Shown: piece after piece, positions 1-9,950 of the stretch
Layout: each line of letters starts with the position of its first letter
Position numbering within the stretch: the stretch's first letter is position 1
Assembly: GCF_008364825.1 (NCBI RefSeq)
Contig: NZ_VTTO01000005.1
Location: 286,689 to 350,688 of the forward strand
DNA length: 64,000 nt
From: Azospirillum sp. B21
Lineage (GTDB): Bacteria; Pseudomonadota; Alphaproteobacteria; Azospirillales; Azospirillaceae
Direction: 5' to 3'
Program-made: the position numbers and the translations under genes
Notes under the pieces: generated by a model
Told to the model about the DNA's origin: nothing
The model's database searches: none
What the model saw: the letters and a program-made list of their open reading frames with translations, nothing else

Positions 1-659
1 CCGACGGCAAGAGCCTGTTCATCGCCAACGAGGACAGCAACGTCGTCACCGTGGTCGACGTGCCCTCGCGCAAGGTCGCCTTCCAGGTCGATGTCGGGGT
101 GGAGCCGGAAGGGATGGACGTCAGCCCCGATGGACGCTGGGCCGTCAACACGTCCGAGACCACCAGCATGGTCCACTGGATCGACGTGGAGAAGCGGCAG
201 GTCACAGACAACACCCTGGTTGGCCCCCGCCCGCGCCATGCGGAGTTCACCAAGGACGGCGCGCAGTTGTGGGTGTCGTCGGAGATCGGCGGCACCGTCA
301 GCGTCATCGACACCGCCACGCGGCAGGTCGCGAAGACCATCGATTTCCACATCAAGGGCGTCGCCAAGGACCGCATCCAGCCGGTGGGCGTCAAGCTGAC
401 CGACGACGGCCGCCATGCCTTCGTGGCGCTCGGGCCGGCCAACCATGTCGCGGTGGTGGACGCCAAGACCTTCGAAGTGAAGAATTACCTGCTGGTCGGC
501 CGCCGCGTTTGGCATCTGGCGCTGACGCCCGACCAGAAGACGCTCTACACCACCAACGGGGTCAGCAGCGACGTGTCGGTGATCGACGTCGACAGCCTGA
601 AGGTGACGAAGTCGATCAAGGTCGGCCGCTATCCCTGGGGCGTCGTCGTCAAGGGGTGA
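1..659 (+). CDS. PQQ-associated YVTN beta-propeller protein (5' truncated)
   Basis: The reading frame is open from base 3 to the TGA at 657-659, so the start lies to the left of the window and 218 residues are visible. They consist of repeated blades of about 40 residues with YVTN-type signatures (VVDVPSRKVAFQVDVG, VIDTATRQVAKTIDF, VIDVDSLKVTKSIKVG), which fold as a beta-propeller. The ABC ATPase gene starts 20 bp downstream and a permease follows. This trio is the known arrangement of genes associated with PQQ-dependent alcohol dehydrogenase systems, where the propeller protein is thought to act in the periplasm. The signal peptide, if any, is outside the window. Its exact biochemical role is not established, and the assignment rests on repeats plus context. 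Confidence 0.85.
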   Translation, partial: DGKSLFIANEDSNVVTVVDVPSRKVAFQVDVGVEPEGMDVSPDGRWAVNTSETTSMVHWIDVEKRQVTDNTLVGPRPRHAEFTKDGAQLWVSSEIGGTVSVIDTATRQVAKTIDFHIKGVAKDRIQPVGVKLTDDGRHAFVALGPANHVAVVDAKTFEVKNYLLVGRRVWHLALTPDQKTLYTTNGVSSDVSVIDVDSLKVTKSIKVGRYPWGVVVKG

Positions 660-679
660 TGGGAAGAGGGAGCAGCAGG

Positions 680-1456
680 ATGACGGTGCCGGCACTGGAG
701 GTGGAGGGGCTGCGCCACAGCTATGGCGGGGAGCGCCATGCGCTGGAGGATATCGGATTCCGCGTGATGCCGGGCGCCTTCACCTGCCTGCTCGGCCCCA
801 ACGGGGCGGGGAAAAGCACGCTGTTCGCGCTGGCCACCGGACTACTACAGCCCAACTCGGGCAGGGTGCGAATCCATGGCCACGACGTGGCGCAGGCGCC
901 CGGCGATGCGTTGGCCCGGCTGGGGGTGGTGTTCCAGCAGCCGACGCTGGACCTCGACCTGACGGTGGTGCAGAACCTGCGCTATTTCGCGGCGCTGCAC
1001 GGCATTGGCCGGCGCGAGGCCGACCGGCGGATCGAGACGGAGCTGACCCGCCTGTCCCTGTTTGAACGGCGGGGCGAGAAGGTCCGCGCGCTGAACGGCG
1101 GGCATCGCCGGCGAGTGGAGATCGCCCGCGCCCTGCTGCACCGCCCGTCCCTGCTTTTGCTGGACGAACCGACGGTCGGGCTGGACATTCCCGCCCGCCG
1201 CACCTTGATCCGCCATGTCCATGCGCTGTGCGCTGAGAACGGCATCGCGGTGTTGTGGGCCACCCACCTGATCGACGAGATCGACCCTGCCACCGACCAT
1301 GTCGTGGTCCTGCACCGCGGCCGGGTGCGGGCCAGCGGCCCGGTCGCCGCGGTGAATGCCGAGACCGGCTGCGCCACGGTGGCGGAGAGTTTCGACCGGC
1401 TGACCGCAGCAAGGCCAGTCACCGATGTGGGTGCAAATGCGGAGGCCGCGGCATGA
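680..1456 (+). CDS. ABC transporter ATP-binding protein, PQQ-alcohol dehydrogenase-associated type
   Basis: 258 residues. Start chosen at ATG 680 because it gives the N-terminus MTVPALEVEGLRHSYGG, normal for an ABC ATPase, and sits 20 bp after the propeller gene; longer versions of the frame run back inside that gene. Walker A GPNGAGKST is at residues 39-47 and Walker B/D-loop DEPTVGLD at 162-169. The signature motif is LNGGH (138-142) instead of LSGGQ. The stop overlaps the permease start (ATGA, 1453-1456), so the two are translationally coupled and should form one transporter. The substrate is unknown; in PQQ-alcohol dehydrogenase loci the pair is proposed to serve export or tolerance related to alcohol catabolism. 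Confidence 0.9.
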   Translation: MTVPALEVEGLRHSYGGERHALEDIGFRVMPGAFTCLLGPNGAGKSTLFALATGLLQPNSGRVRIHGHDVAQAPGDALARLGVVFQQPTLDLDLTVVQNLRYFAALHGIGRREADRRIETELTRLSLFERRGEKVRALNGGHRRRVEIARALLHRPSLLLLDEPTVGLDIPARRTLIRHVHALCAENGIAVLWATHLIDEIDPATDHVVVLHRGRVRASGPVAAVNAETGCATVAESFDRLTAARPVTDVGANAEAAA

Positions 1457-2256
1457 GCGGATGGTGGATCGCCTTCCAGGGAATCGTCGCGCGTGAGGTT
1501 CTGCGCTTCGTCCACCAGCGCGAACGCTTTCTCGGCGCGCTGGTCCGGCCGCTGGTCTGGCTGTTCGTCTTCGCGGCAGGCTTCCGGGCGGCGCTCGGCA
1601 TCGCCATCATCCCGCCTTACGAGACCTACATCCCCTACGAGACCTACATCGTGCCGGGGCTGATCGGCATGATCCAGCTGTTCAACGGCATGCAGGGCTC
1701 GCTGTCGATGGTCTACGACCGCGAGATGGGCAGCATGCGCATCCTGCTGACCAGCCCGCTGCCGCGCGGCTTCCTGCTGCTGGCGCGGCTCTTGGGCGGG
1801 GTGGTGGTGTCGGTGCTGCAGGTGGCGGCCTTCCTGCTGATCGTCCGGCTCTACGGCATCGACCTGCCGGCCTGGGCGCCGCTGACCGTGCTGCCGGCCC
1901 TGCTGCTGAATGGGCTGATGCTGGGCGCGCTGGGCATGGTGCTGGCCTCCACCATCCGGCAGCTGGAGAATTTCGCCGGGGTGATGAATTTCGTCGTCTT
2001 CCCCCTGTTCTTCCTGTCCTCCGCCCTCTATCCGCTCTACCGCATGGAGGAGGCCGGGCCGCTGCTGTGGTGGCTGTGCAGCCTGAACCCCTTCACCCAT
2101 GGGGTGGAGCTGATCCGCTTCGCGCTGTACGGGCAGGTGGATGGGCTGGCGCTGGCGGTCGTCACCGGCGCCACCCTGCTGTTCGCGGCGCTGGCGGTGC
2201 GCGGCTACTCCCCCGCCCGCGGCATGGGATCGCGGGCGCCGTCGGCGGCCGGATGA
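1453..2256 (+). CDS. ABC-2 type transporter permease, partner of the PQQ-associated ATPase
   Basis: 267 residues starting at ATG 1453, which overlaps the ATPase stop by 4 bp. It has an amphipathic N-terminus (MSGWWIAFQGIVAREVLRF) and about six hydrophobic segments typical of ABC-2 exporter permeases, including LLIVRLYGIDL, a long VLPALLLNGLMLGALGMVL stretch and FVVFPLFFLSSALYPLY. The motif SSALYPL is characteristic of ABC-2 permeases of the NodJ/DrrB type. With the propeller gene and ATPase it forms the three-gene end of a PQQ-dependent alcohol dehydrogenase cluster whose oxidase genes would lie left of the window. It ends only 4 bp from the convergent oxygenase gene. Family is clear; substrate is not. 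Confidence 0.88.
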   Translation: MSGWWIAFQGIVAREVLRFVHQRERFLGALVRPLVWLFVFAAGFRAALGIAIIPPYETYIPYETYIVPGLIGMIQLFNGMQGSLSMVYDREMGSMRILLTSPLPRGFLLLARLLGGVVVSVLQVAAFLLIVRLYGIDLPAWAPLTVLPALLLNGLMLGALGMVLASTIRQLENFAGVMNFVVFPLFFLSSALYPLYRMEEAGPLLWWLCSLNPFTHGVELIRFALYGQVDGLALAVVTGATLLFAALAVRGYSPARGMGSRAPSAAG

Positions 2257-2260
2257 AACT

Positions 2261-2955
2261 TCACGCCGCGTCGTGGAAGATGATGCCCAGCGTGTAGCGT
2301 TCGCCCGACCTGACCGGGCTGACGCCGTGGCGGTGGCGGACGCGGAAGGGGCCGCGGCTGCCCTGGACCGGGCGCTGATCCACGGCGAAGATCACGCCCT
2401 CCCCCAGCCCCAGCGGCACGACGGTGGCACGCGACTGCATGCGCGGGCGCTGTTCGGTCAGCACGAACTCGCCGCCGGTGAAGCCGCTGCCGGGCTCCGA
2501 CAGCAGGATGGCGATCTGCAGCGGGAACACCGTCTCGCCATAGAGATCCTGGTGCAGGCAGTTGTAGTCGCCGGGGCCATATTTCAGCAGAAGCGGCGTC
2601 GGGCGCGTCTGTCCCGCGGCGTGGCAGCGCTCCAGAAACTCCGCATGCTCCGCCGGATAGCGGGTGTCGAGCCCCATCGCCGCGGCCCAGCGGTTGGCGA
2701 CCGGCGCCAGCCGGCGGTAGAGCGGCGCCCGCAGGGCAGCGATCGGGTCCGGCAGCGGGTGGGTGAAATATTTGTATTCCCCCTTGCCGAAGCCGTGCCG
2801 CTCCATCACCACCCGGCTGCGGAAGGGGGCGTCCTGCGGGTAGAGGCCGGCCAGCGCCGCACAGGTCCCGGCATCCAGAAGCGGCCCGGTCAGGGCATAG
2901 CCGGCGGTGTCGAGGTCCGCCCCGATGCGGTCCCAGTCCAGATTATCCACCGCCG

Positions 2956-2959
<4 letters not shown>
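2261..2959 (-). CDS. 2OG-Fe(II) dioxygenase co-transcribed with ada
   Basis: 232 residues from a GTG start at 2959 that overlaps the ada stop by 4 bp (GTGA). The double-stranded beta-helix iron site is visible: H136-x-D138 (HQDLYGE), H209 or H211 (RHRHGV) and R221, the likely 2-oxoglutarate-binding arginine, followed by YTLGIIFHDAA. It therefore should couple 2-oxoglutarate decarboxylation to hydroxylation of an unknown substrate. It resembles the prolyl-hydroxylase-like family often annotated only as 2OG-Fe(II) oxygenase rather than true AlkB, because I do not see the AlkB C-terminal R-x-N-x5-R pattern. Its place directly behind ada is the place alkB holds in E. coli, suggesting a role in the alkylation response; that is inference. 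Confidence 0.85.
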
Positions 2960-4062
<1,103 letters not shown>

Positions 4063-4157
4063 CTGTCCCTCTCCCTCCTCGAACCATACAGGCATCGAGA
4101 CGTGTTGAGGGGGCAATCTGGGCCGGCAGACAACACCGCGCACTCCGCCGCTTGCTT

Positions 4158-7100
4158 TCAAATTGCGCTTTCCTTCTTCCTCCTCTGCGCCTTGCGGACA
4201 ATCGCCTCGATGCAGTCCAGCACCCGTTCGGCGTTGGCGAGCCGCCCGTCGGCGTCGGGGGCCTCCAGCGCGGCGGTCAAACGGTCGTCCTGGGCGCGCA
4301 GCAGGCCCTTGGAGCGCTTGGCCAACGTCGCCGCCCGCTTCTCGGCGCGCTCCCCGCGCAGGGTCGCCGCCACCCCGGCCGGACCGCAGCCGAGGGAGGC
4401 GATCCCCAGCGCCCGGCAGCGGCAGCGCAGCGACGCCACGGCCAGCAGGCGCTCCACCGGGTCAGGCAGCGGGCCGAAACGGTCCTCCATCTCCTCGCGA
4501 AGGGCGTCCAGCTCGCCGGCCTCGCGGGTGCGGGCGATGCGACGGTGCAGGCCGATGCGCAGCTCCTCCTCCGGGATGTAGGCGGCGGGGATGCAGTGCG
4601 GCACCGCCACCGTCACCTCCGGGTCCCAGCGCTCGTCCGGCTGGCGGCGCAGCGACCGCAGGGCGTCGGCCAGGATGCGCTGGTACAGCTCCGTCCCCAC
4701 CGCGCGCAGATGGCCGGTCTGGTCCTCGCCCAGCAGGTCGCCCGCCCCGCGCTGGTCGAGGTCGAGCATACTCAGCACGAAGCCGCCGCCCAGGCTCTCG
4801 ATCACCTCCAGGGAGCCGAGCCGGCGGGCCGCACGCTCCTCCAGCGGGTGGTCGGGATCGGTCAGCAGATAGGCGTAGCCCTGGACCGCACCGCGCCCCA
4901 CCCGGCCGCGCAGCTGGTGCAGCTGGCCCAGCCCGAACAGGTCGGGTCGGAACAGCAGCAGCGTGTTGGCGCGCGGGATGTCGATGCCGGATTCGATGAT
5001 CGGCGTCGACAGCAGGATGTCGCTTTCGCCATCGACGAAGCCCATCACCGCATCGTCCAGCGCCGCCGCCCCCAGCCGGCCATGCGCGGTCGCGATGCGC
5101 GCGGCCGGCACGAGGTCCCGGATCCACTCCTCCAACTCGCCCAGGTCGGCGATGCGGGGGGTGACGCAGAAGGCCTGCCCGCCGCGGCCGAGTTCGCGTG
5201 CCAGGGCGGCACGGGCCGTGGTGGGATCGCGCGGGGTCACGGCGGTGCGCACAGGGCGGCGGCGGGCCGGCGGCGTGTCGATGATGCTGAGCCCGCGCAG
5301 GCCCGCCAACGCCCCCTGCAGCGTGCGCGGAATCGGCGTGGCGCTCAGCGCCAGGCTGTGGACGCCCTTGGTCCGCCGCTTCAGCGCCTGCTTCTGCGCA
5401 GCGCCGAAACGCTGCTCCTCGTCCACCACCATCAGGCCCAGGCGCTGGAAACTGACATCCTTGGACAGCAGCGCATGGGTGCCGATGACGATGTCCACCG
5501 ATCCGTCGGCCAGCCCGGCGCGCACCCGCTCGCCGTCTGCCTTGGTCAAGGAGCCGGTCAAGGGCTCCACCGTCAGGCCGAAGCCGGCGAAGCGGCGGCG
5601 GAACACGTCCAGATGCTGGCGCGCGAGGACGGAGGTCGGGGCCATCACCGCCACCTGATGGCCGGCGAAGGCGACGGCTGCCGCCGCACGCAATGCCACC
5701 TCCGTCTTGCCGTATCCGACGTCGGCGCAGACCAGATGGTCCATCGGGTGACCCTGCCGCATGGCGTCGAGAACGGACCGGATGGCGTGATGCTGCCCCT
5801 CCGTCAGGTCGAAGCCGAACCGGGCGCCGAAGCGGCGCATGCGGTCGGCCGGCGGGTCGATGACCGGTGCCGTCTCCCGCGCGCGGCGGCGGGCTTCGCG
5901 CAGGATGCCCTTGGCGGTCTCGCCGATCTCCGCCTCCAGCACCGCGCGGCGATCCAGCCAGTGGGCGTTCTTCAGGCTGTCGAGACGGGCGCCGGTGTCG
6001 GCCGAGCCATGCCGCCACAGCCGGTCGAAGTCGGAGGTCGGGACCAGCAGCCGGTCGTCATGGGCATAGTCCAGCACCAGGAAGTCGGCGGTCGTCTCCC
6101 CGCCCGCGCCGTCGTCGGACGCGATGCTTTCCAGCCCGACCAGTTGGCCGATGCCGTAATCCAGATGGACGACGAAGTCGCCGGGCGACAGTTCCGACGG
6201 CGCCAGCGGCGGCCGGGCCGGCGTTTCTCTGCCCGCGTCCCCGGCATGGCGCGGCGCCACCAGCACGGTCATGCCGTCACAGACGAAACCCCCACCCGTC
6301 CGCATCGCCAGCACGGCGCAGCCGCCCGGCGCGAGCGGCGGATCCGGCCAACGGTCCAGGCGTGGCACCGGCCGCCCCAACGCCGCCCCCGCCCGCTCCG
6401 CCAGACGGTCCGCTTCGTCGGGTCCGCCACCGGGGTGGGCGGCGAGCAGCACGGCGCCGCCTTCTCCGACCAGACCTGCCGCCCGGCGCAGCAGCGTGCG
6501 CTCGGTCCGCACAGCCTCCACCGCCGGCCCGGTCGTCACCTCCACCGGCAGCACGGTGCGGGCGGCGAGCCTTTCGTCGAGGGAGTCGGCATCGATCAGG
6601 CGTCGCTCCAGCACCGGCACCGGCAGGATGCAGGCGTCGTCGCGGCGGATGCGGCGGTCTGGACCGGACCCGGCCAGATCGTCGGCCCGCGCCTCGATGC
6701 GGTCGCGCGCGCCGGCATCCAGAACCACCAGCGCGCCCGGCAGCAGGTCCAGCAGCAGCGGGCACTCTTCGAAGACATTGGGAAGCTGAAGATCGAAGGC
6801 ATAGGGGCGCCGCCCCTCCTCCAGATCCCGCCGCAGATCCTCCGGCAGGACATAGCCCAGCTTCGCGAGGTTGGCCGTCAGCCGGTTGAGCATCTCCGGC
6901 CCGACGATCAGGTCGGTGACCGGACCAAGCGTGACCTCGTCGATGGAGGCGATGGAGCGCTGGGAAACCGGATCGAACAGCCGCAATTCGCGCACCACCC
7001 CATCGGCGATGTCGCAGCGGACCGGCCGGTCACCGTCGCCGGGGAAGACCTCCACCACCGCACCGCGGATCGCCGCCTCGCCGGGTTCGTCGACCCGCTC

Positions 7101-7625
7101 GTCCAGCACATAGCCGGCCTTTGCGAACCAACTGCGCCACGCCGCCTCGTCATAGGTCATGCCGCGGGTCACGTGGAACCGTGCGCCCGTCCAAGCATCA
7201 GGCGACGGCAGCCGTTGCAGGGCGAGGTCGGCCGAGGCCACCACCAGCCGGCCGGCAGCCGGCGCCGCCTCTTCGGCGAGCCGCATCAGCCCGGCGGCGC
7301 GGCGCCCCAGCACGGCGCGCGACGGCGCGGCACGGTCCCCGGCAGCCGTCTCGTCGATGGGCAGCAGAACGACGTCCAGGTCGGGTGCGATGTCGCCGGC
7401 AAGGCGGGCCAGACGCGCCGCACGACCGTCACTGCGCGCAAGCAGCAGGACACCGCCGGGACGGCGGGCGAGCGCCGCCAGCCGGATGGCCAGTTCGCCT
7501 TCGCTCTGGACGGTCAAGGCTGCCGGAGGCTGCGGGGAAGGCGGCGCCTCGGGAGACGGATCGGCGACGGGAACTCCGTCAAGCATGATGGGCAGACATG
7601 GCGGGAAGGCTCCGGTCGGTGACAC
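4158..7625 (-). CDS. mfd: Mfd-family transcription-repair coupling translocase, divergent
   Basis: 1155 residues from GTG 7625; an ATG at 7586 would give 1142, and neither has a convincing ribosome site. Order: UvrB-like N-terminal region (about 85-220, DEPGEAAIRGAVVEVFP), RNA-polymerase-interacting CarD-like domain (about 480-545, PGDFVVHLDYGIGQLVGLES), superfamily 2 translocase with Walker A DVGYGKT (635-641), motif II DEEQ (735-738), motif VI QLHQLRGRVGRG, and a C-terminal domain. Full length matches Mfd. Several hallmark motifs deviate: DEEQRFG rather than DEEHRFG, CADVGYGKT rather than GDVGFGKT, and a divergent linker after the CarD-like domain. It may be a second Mfd paralog rather than the housekeeping enzyme. 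Lies upstream of ada on the same strand. Confidence 0.85.
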   Translation of the reverse strand: MSPTGAFPPCLPIMLDGVPVADPSPEAPPSPQPPAALTVQSEGELAIRLAALARRPGGVLLLARSDGRAARLARLAGDIAPDLDVVLLPIDETAAGDRAAPSRAVLGRRAAGLMRLAEEAAPAAGRLVVASADLALQRLPSPDAWTGARFHVTRGMTYDEAAWRSWFAKAGYVLDERVDEPGEAAIRGAVVEVFPGDGDRPVRCDIADGVVRELRLFDPVSQRSIASIDEVTLGPVTDLIVGPEMLNRLTANLAKLGYVLPEDLRRDLEEGRRPYAFDLQLPNVFEECPLLLDLLPGALVVLDAGARDRIEARADDLAGSGPDRRIRRDDACILPVPVLERRLIDADSLDERLAARTVLPVEVTTGPAVEAVRTERTLLRRAAGLVGEGGAVLLAAHPGGGPDEADRLAERAGAALGRPVPRLDRWPDPPLAPGGCAVLAMRTGGGFVCDGMTVLVAPRHAGDAGRETPARPPLAPSELSPGDFVVHLDYGIGQLVGLESIASDDGAGGETTADFLVLDYAHDDRLLVPTSDFDRLWRHGSADTGARLDSLKNAHWLDRRAVLEAEIGETAKGILREARRRARETAPVIDPPADRMRRFGARFGFDLTEGQHHAIRSVLDAMRQGHPMDHLVCADVGYGKTEVALRAAAAVAFAGHQVAVMAPTSVLARQHLDVFRRRFAGFGLTVEPLTGSLTKADGERVRAGLADGSVDIVIGTHALLSKDVSFQRLGLMVVDEEQRFGAAQKQALKRRTKGVHSLALSATPIPRTLQGALAGLRGLSIIDTPPARRRPVRTAVTPRDPTTARAALARELGRGGQAFCVTPRIADLGELEEWIRDLVPAARIATAHGRLGAAALDDAVMGFVDGESDILLSTPIIESGIDIPRANTLLLFRPDLFGLGQLHQLRGRVGRGAVQGYAYLLTDPDHPLEERAARRLGSLEVIESLGGGFVLSMLDLDQRGAGDLLGEDQTGHLRAVGTELYQRILADALRSLRRQPDERWDPEVTVAVPHCIPAAYIPEEELRIGLHRRIARTREAGELDALREEMEDRFGPLPDPVERLLAVASLRCRCRALGIASLGCGPAGVAATLRGERAEKRAATLAKRSKGLLRAQDDRLTAALEAPDADGRLANAERVLDCIEAIVRKAQRRKKESAI

Positions 7626-7707
7626 GGTGCGGCAGGAGGGCCGCAGGGTGTCAACACCGCCAAGTCCCTCCGGTTGCCTACCCTTCAGTCTAGCGGAACC
7701 TTCCCGG

Positions 7708-8493
7708 TCAATGCAGCGTCAACCAGCCGACCAGCACGGCGATAAAGGCGCCGGCCGTCGATCCCAGCACGGTCAGCAGCGGCGACCAGCCCGCCCCGCT
7801 GTTCTTTTCGGCTGAGTTGCCATCCAGCCCACGCAGGGTCTGGTCCATCCGCATCAGGAACACTTCAAGGCCGCCGACGCGCTCGGTCAGGTCCTGCAGG
7901 GCGGCGGCAAGGGCATCCGTCCGCTCCGCCTGCGTGGTCTCCAGGCGGGTCGCGTCGCTGCGGAGTGCCGTCACTCCTTCGCCGGCATCGCGCAGAAGCC
8001 GGCCGATGGTCTGCTGGGCGGCGGCGAGTTGGCGCTGGTCGCGGCGAAGCGCGTCGATCCGCTCGCCGATGCGCTGCAGATGCGGTCCCAGCAGGCGGTC
8101 GAGCCGCTGGTCCTCCGGGTTGGGCTGCGCGAATGTCGCCGTCTCGCCGGTGGAGGGCGAGCGGACGACCGCCACCACCCGCGACGGATCGGCCCCGTCG
8201 GGCAGGGTCAGTTCGGCTTCGAAGGCGTGCGCGCCGTCACCGATGCCGCCGCCTTCCAGATCGGGCCGCGGCCGGTCAGCCAGCACCCGCGCCAGCGTCA
8301 CCGGCGGACCGCCGTCCCGCTCCAGCCGCAGTTCCACCTCCATCCGGTCGCCGGGATGGTTGCCGTCCCAGCCCCAGCCGAAGACGCGCCCGCCCTGCAG
8401 GGCGTCGATATGGCCGACGATCGCAGCCCCCTGCGGCGCCTCGGCCGCGGGAGCGGGGTCGTGAAGCTCGACGATCTTGGCGGTGGCGGACAT
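7708..8493 (-). CDS. Tail-anchored coiled-coil protein with a GWGW beta-sandwich module
   Basis: 261 residues from ATG 8493 (MSATAKIVELHDP); longer frames upstream run antisense to noncoding spacer. Three parts are visible. Residues about 20-120 form a beta-rich module with the signature GGRVFGWGWDGNHPGDR and IGDGAHAFEAEL, a module I recognise from large bacterial glycosyltransferase-associated proteins. Residues about 130-230 are strongly helical (IGERIDALRRDQRQL and following heptads), likely coiled coil. The last 25 residues, LLTVLGSTAGAFIAVLVGWLTLH, are a single membrane anchor ending the protein. It is the last gene of the polysaccharide run, behind the pyruvyltransferase-like gene. Function is unknown; a cytoplasmic membrane-tethered scaffold for the surface-glycan machinery is possible. 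Confidence 0.75.
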   Translation of the reverse strand: MSATAKIVELHDPAPAAEAPQGAAIVGHIDALQGGRVFGWGWDGNHPGDRMEVELRLERDGGPPVTLARVLADRPRPDLEGGGIGDGAHAFEAELTLPDGADPSRVVAVVRSPSTGETATFAQPNPEDQRLDRLLGPHLQRIGERIDALRRDQRQLAAAQQTIGRLLRDAGEGVTALRSDATRLETTQAERTDALAAALQDLTERVGGLEVFLMRMDQTLRGLDGNSAEKNSGAGWSPLLTVLGSTAGAFIAVLVGWLTLH

Positions 8494-8527
8494 GGGACCC
8501 GTTCCGGTTGGTTGGAGAATTGGCAAC

Positions 8528-8554
8528 CTCCCTCTCCCGGGACGGGAAAGGGAG
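8528..8554. terminator. Imperfect hairpin between pyruvyltransferase-like gene and its neighbour
   Basis: Twelve-base arms 8528-8539 and 8543-8554 pair at 11 of 12 positions around a 3-nt loop. It lies 13 bp beyond the stop of the 8568-9755 gene. There is no T-run after it on either strand, so it may be a processing or attenuating hairpin rather than an intrinsic terminator. It also resembles the GC-rich palindromes found elsewhere in the window. Confidence 0.4.
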
Positions 8555-8567
8555 ATCAAGCGCCCTC

Positions 8568-9755
8568 TCACGCCGCCTTGCGGTCGGTGGTGCGGCGCAG
8601 GGTGTGGCTCGGCATGCGGTGGGGGACGTAATTCTCGTCCAGGAACTCCCGCATGTCGCGATAGCGCTGGTAGTAGGTGCGGTTGAACTTTTCGAACAGG
8701 CTCTGGTCCCAATATTCCTCGAGGACGAAAGGCTTGTCCGAATAGACGTTGTAGCAGGGGATCGCGAAGGTCTCCGCGAACTCCGCCGTGCGGCTGTCAT
8801 AGCTGAAATAGACCGACGGCGTGGCGTTCGACAGCGCCATCAGGTTGCCGTGCAGGCGGTAACCCAGCACCAGATCCTTCGACCGCACCAGGTTCTCGTA
8901 GTCGGCGACGACGTCCGAGTACCACAGGCGCTCGCGGTACAGCGCGTCCATCTCGTCGTCGAAATACCACTGCTTCAGCCAGGCGCTGTCATGCAGCTGC
9001 GTCCAGGCCTCCGCCTTCTGCTCTTCGGTGCCCCACAGCAGCTTCTTCTCCTCGACCTCGCCCTGCATCATCAGGACGGTGTCGAAGCGGCGGGAGATGT
9101 CCTTCACAAAGTCGCGGTGGCGTTCCAGATACTTCCGCACGTCCGGCGAATAGTGCTTCGACACCTCGCGGCGCATGGTGATGCCGACCTTGCGCACGCT
9201 GTCGAGCGCCGGCAGGTCGATGCGCAGTTCCGGGTCGCGGTTGCGGAAGGCGGTCGGGCAGCCGACGATGCGGGTGTTCTTGATGCCGAGGTCCCACAGC
9301 ACTTCGGCGGTGTAGGTGCCGCGCACGCCCAGCGTCGTCGACTTGTCGGCGATCAACCGCCAGATGCGCTTGCTTTCCTCGGTCAGCGTCAGCTTGCCGG
9401 TGGCCGGCGCCTGGGCGCCGACGCCGAAGGCGATGACGGGGATGCGCAGCTTCGTCAGCACCTGGATGGTCGCCGCCGGCCAGTCCATCGAATCATGGAT
9501 GTAGTTGCTGCCGCGCAGGAAGACATAATCATATTCGGCGTTGATCCGGTCGACCGCCTCCTGCCGGAACTCGCGGATTTCCAGCACGTCGAGCTTGTCG
9601 TAGGTCAACAGCTTCAACGAGGAGTCGAAAACGAAGGCGTCGCCGATGTTGTGGTAGTGGTCGATGCTGCGCTGAATGTCCTGATAGCTGTACCAGCGCA
9701 CGCAGTCATGATCATAGACTTCGCCCGAAGGAATCATGACGAGGATGTTGGCCAC
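8568..9755 (-). CDS. Polysaccharide pyruvyltransferase-family protein
   Basis: 395 residues. GTG 9755 (MANILVMIPSGEVYDHD) is chosen because GGGAGAG lies 6 bases before it; a TTG nine codons upstream has no such site. The protein has the GT-B-like layout of the CsaB/WcaK pyruvyltransferase family: an N-terminal part with the YDYVFLRGSNYIHDSMDW stretch, the IPVIAFGVGAQAP strand-loop, a central S-x-T-x-GVRG motif (STTLGVRGTYT) and a C-terminal DLVLGYRLHGNLMALS motif, whose RLHG is the most conserved signature of this family. Such enzymes add pyruvate ketals to exopolysaccharide sugars. It follows a GT4 gene and precedes the tail-anchored protein on the same strand, supporting a role in decorating a surface glycan. 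Confidence 0.82.
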   Translation of the reverse strand: MANILVMIPSGEVYDHDCVRWYSYQDIQRSIDHYHNIGDAFVFDSSLKLLTYDKLDVLEIREFRQEAVDRINAEYDYVFLRGSNYIHDSMDWPAATIQVLTKLRIPVIAFGVGAQAPATGKLTLTEESKRIWRLIADKSTTLGVRGTYTAEVLWDLGIKNTRIVGCPTAFRNRDPELRIDLPALDSVRKVGITMRREVSKHYSPDVRKYLERHRDFVKDISRRFDTVLMMQGEVEEKKLLWGTEEQKAEAWTQLHDSAWLKQWYFDDEMDALYRERLWYSDVVADYENLVRSKDLVLGYRLHGNLMALSNATPSVYFSYDSRTAEFAETFAIPCYNVYSDKPFVLEEYWDQSLFEKFNRTYYQRYRDMREFLDENYVPHRMPSHTLRRTTDRKAA

Positions 9756-9950
9756 GGCGGCTCTCCCTGGGTTGGGCGGCAATAGGGTGGATTATACCCG
9801 GTTCGTCGCCGGGCGAATTCGATTAGGCGCACAGGTCATGCAAGGACCTTGCTGCGACTTTCATTACAAGTCTACCAATTTATTCTGCGTCAGATGGAAT
9901 GAATTATTCTGCAGTTTCGAAAATATCACAGACTATTACGTTCTTTCCTA
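9756..9950. promoter_or_regulatory. AT-rich spacer, likely promoter region for the pyruvyltransferase-like gene
   Basis: This 195-bp gap is conspicuously AT-rich against its surroundings (runs such as TACCAATTTATTCTG and ATGGAATGAATTATTCTG). Both flanking genes are on the minus strand, so it can hold the end of the upstream GT4 transcript and a fresh promoter. I cannot name specific -35/-10 boxes with confidence. Confidence 0.4.
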
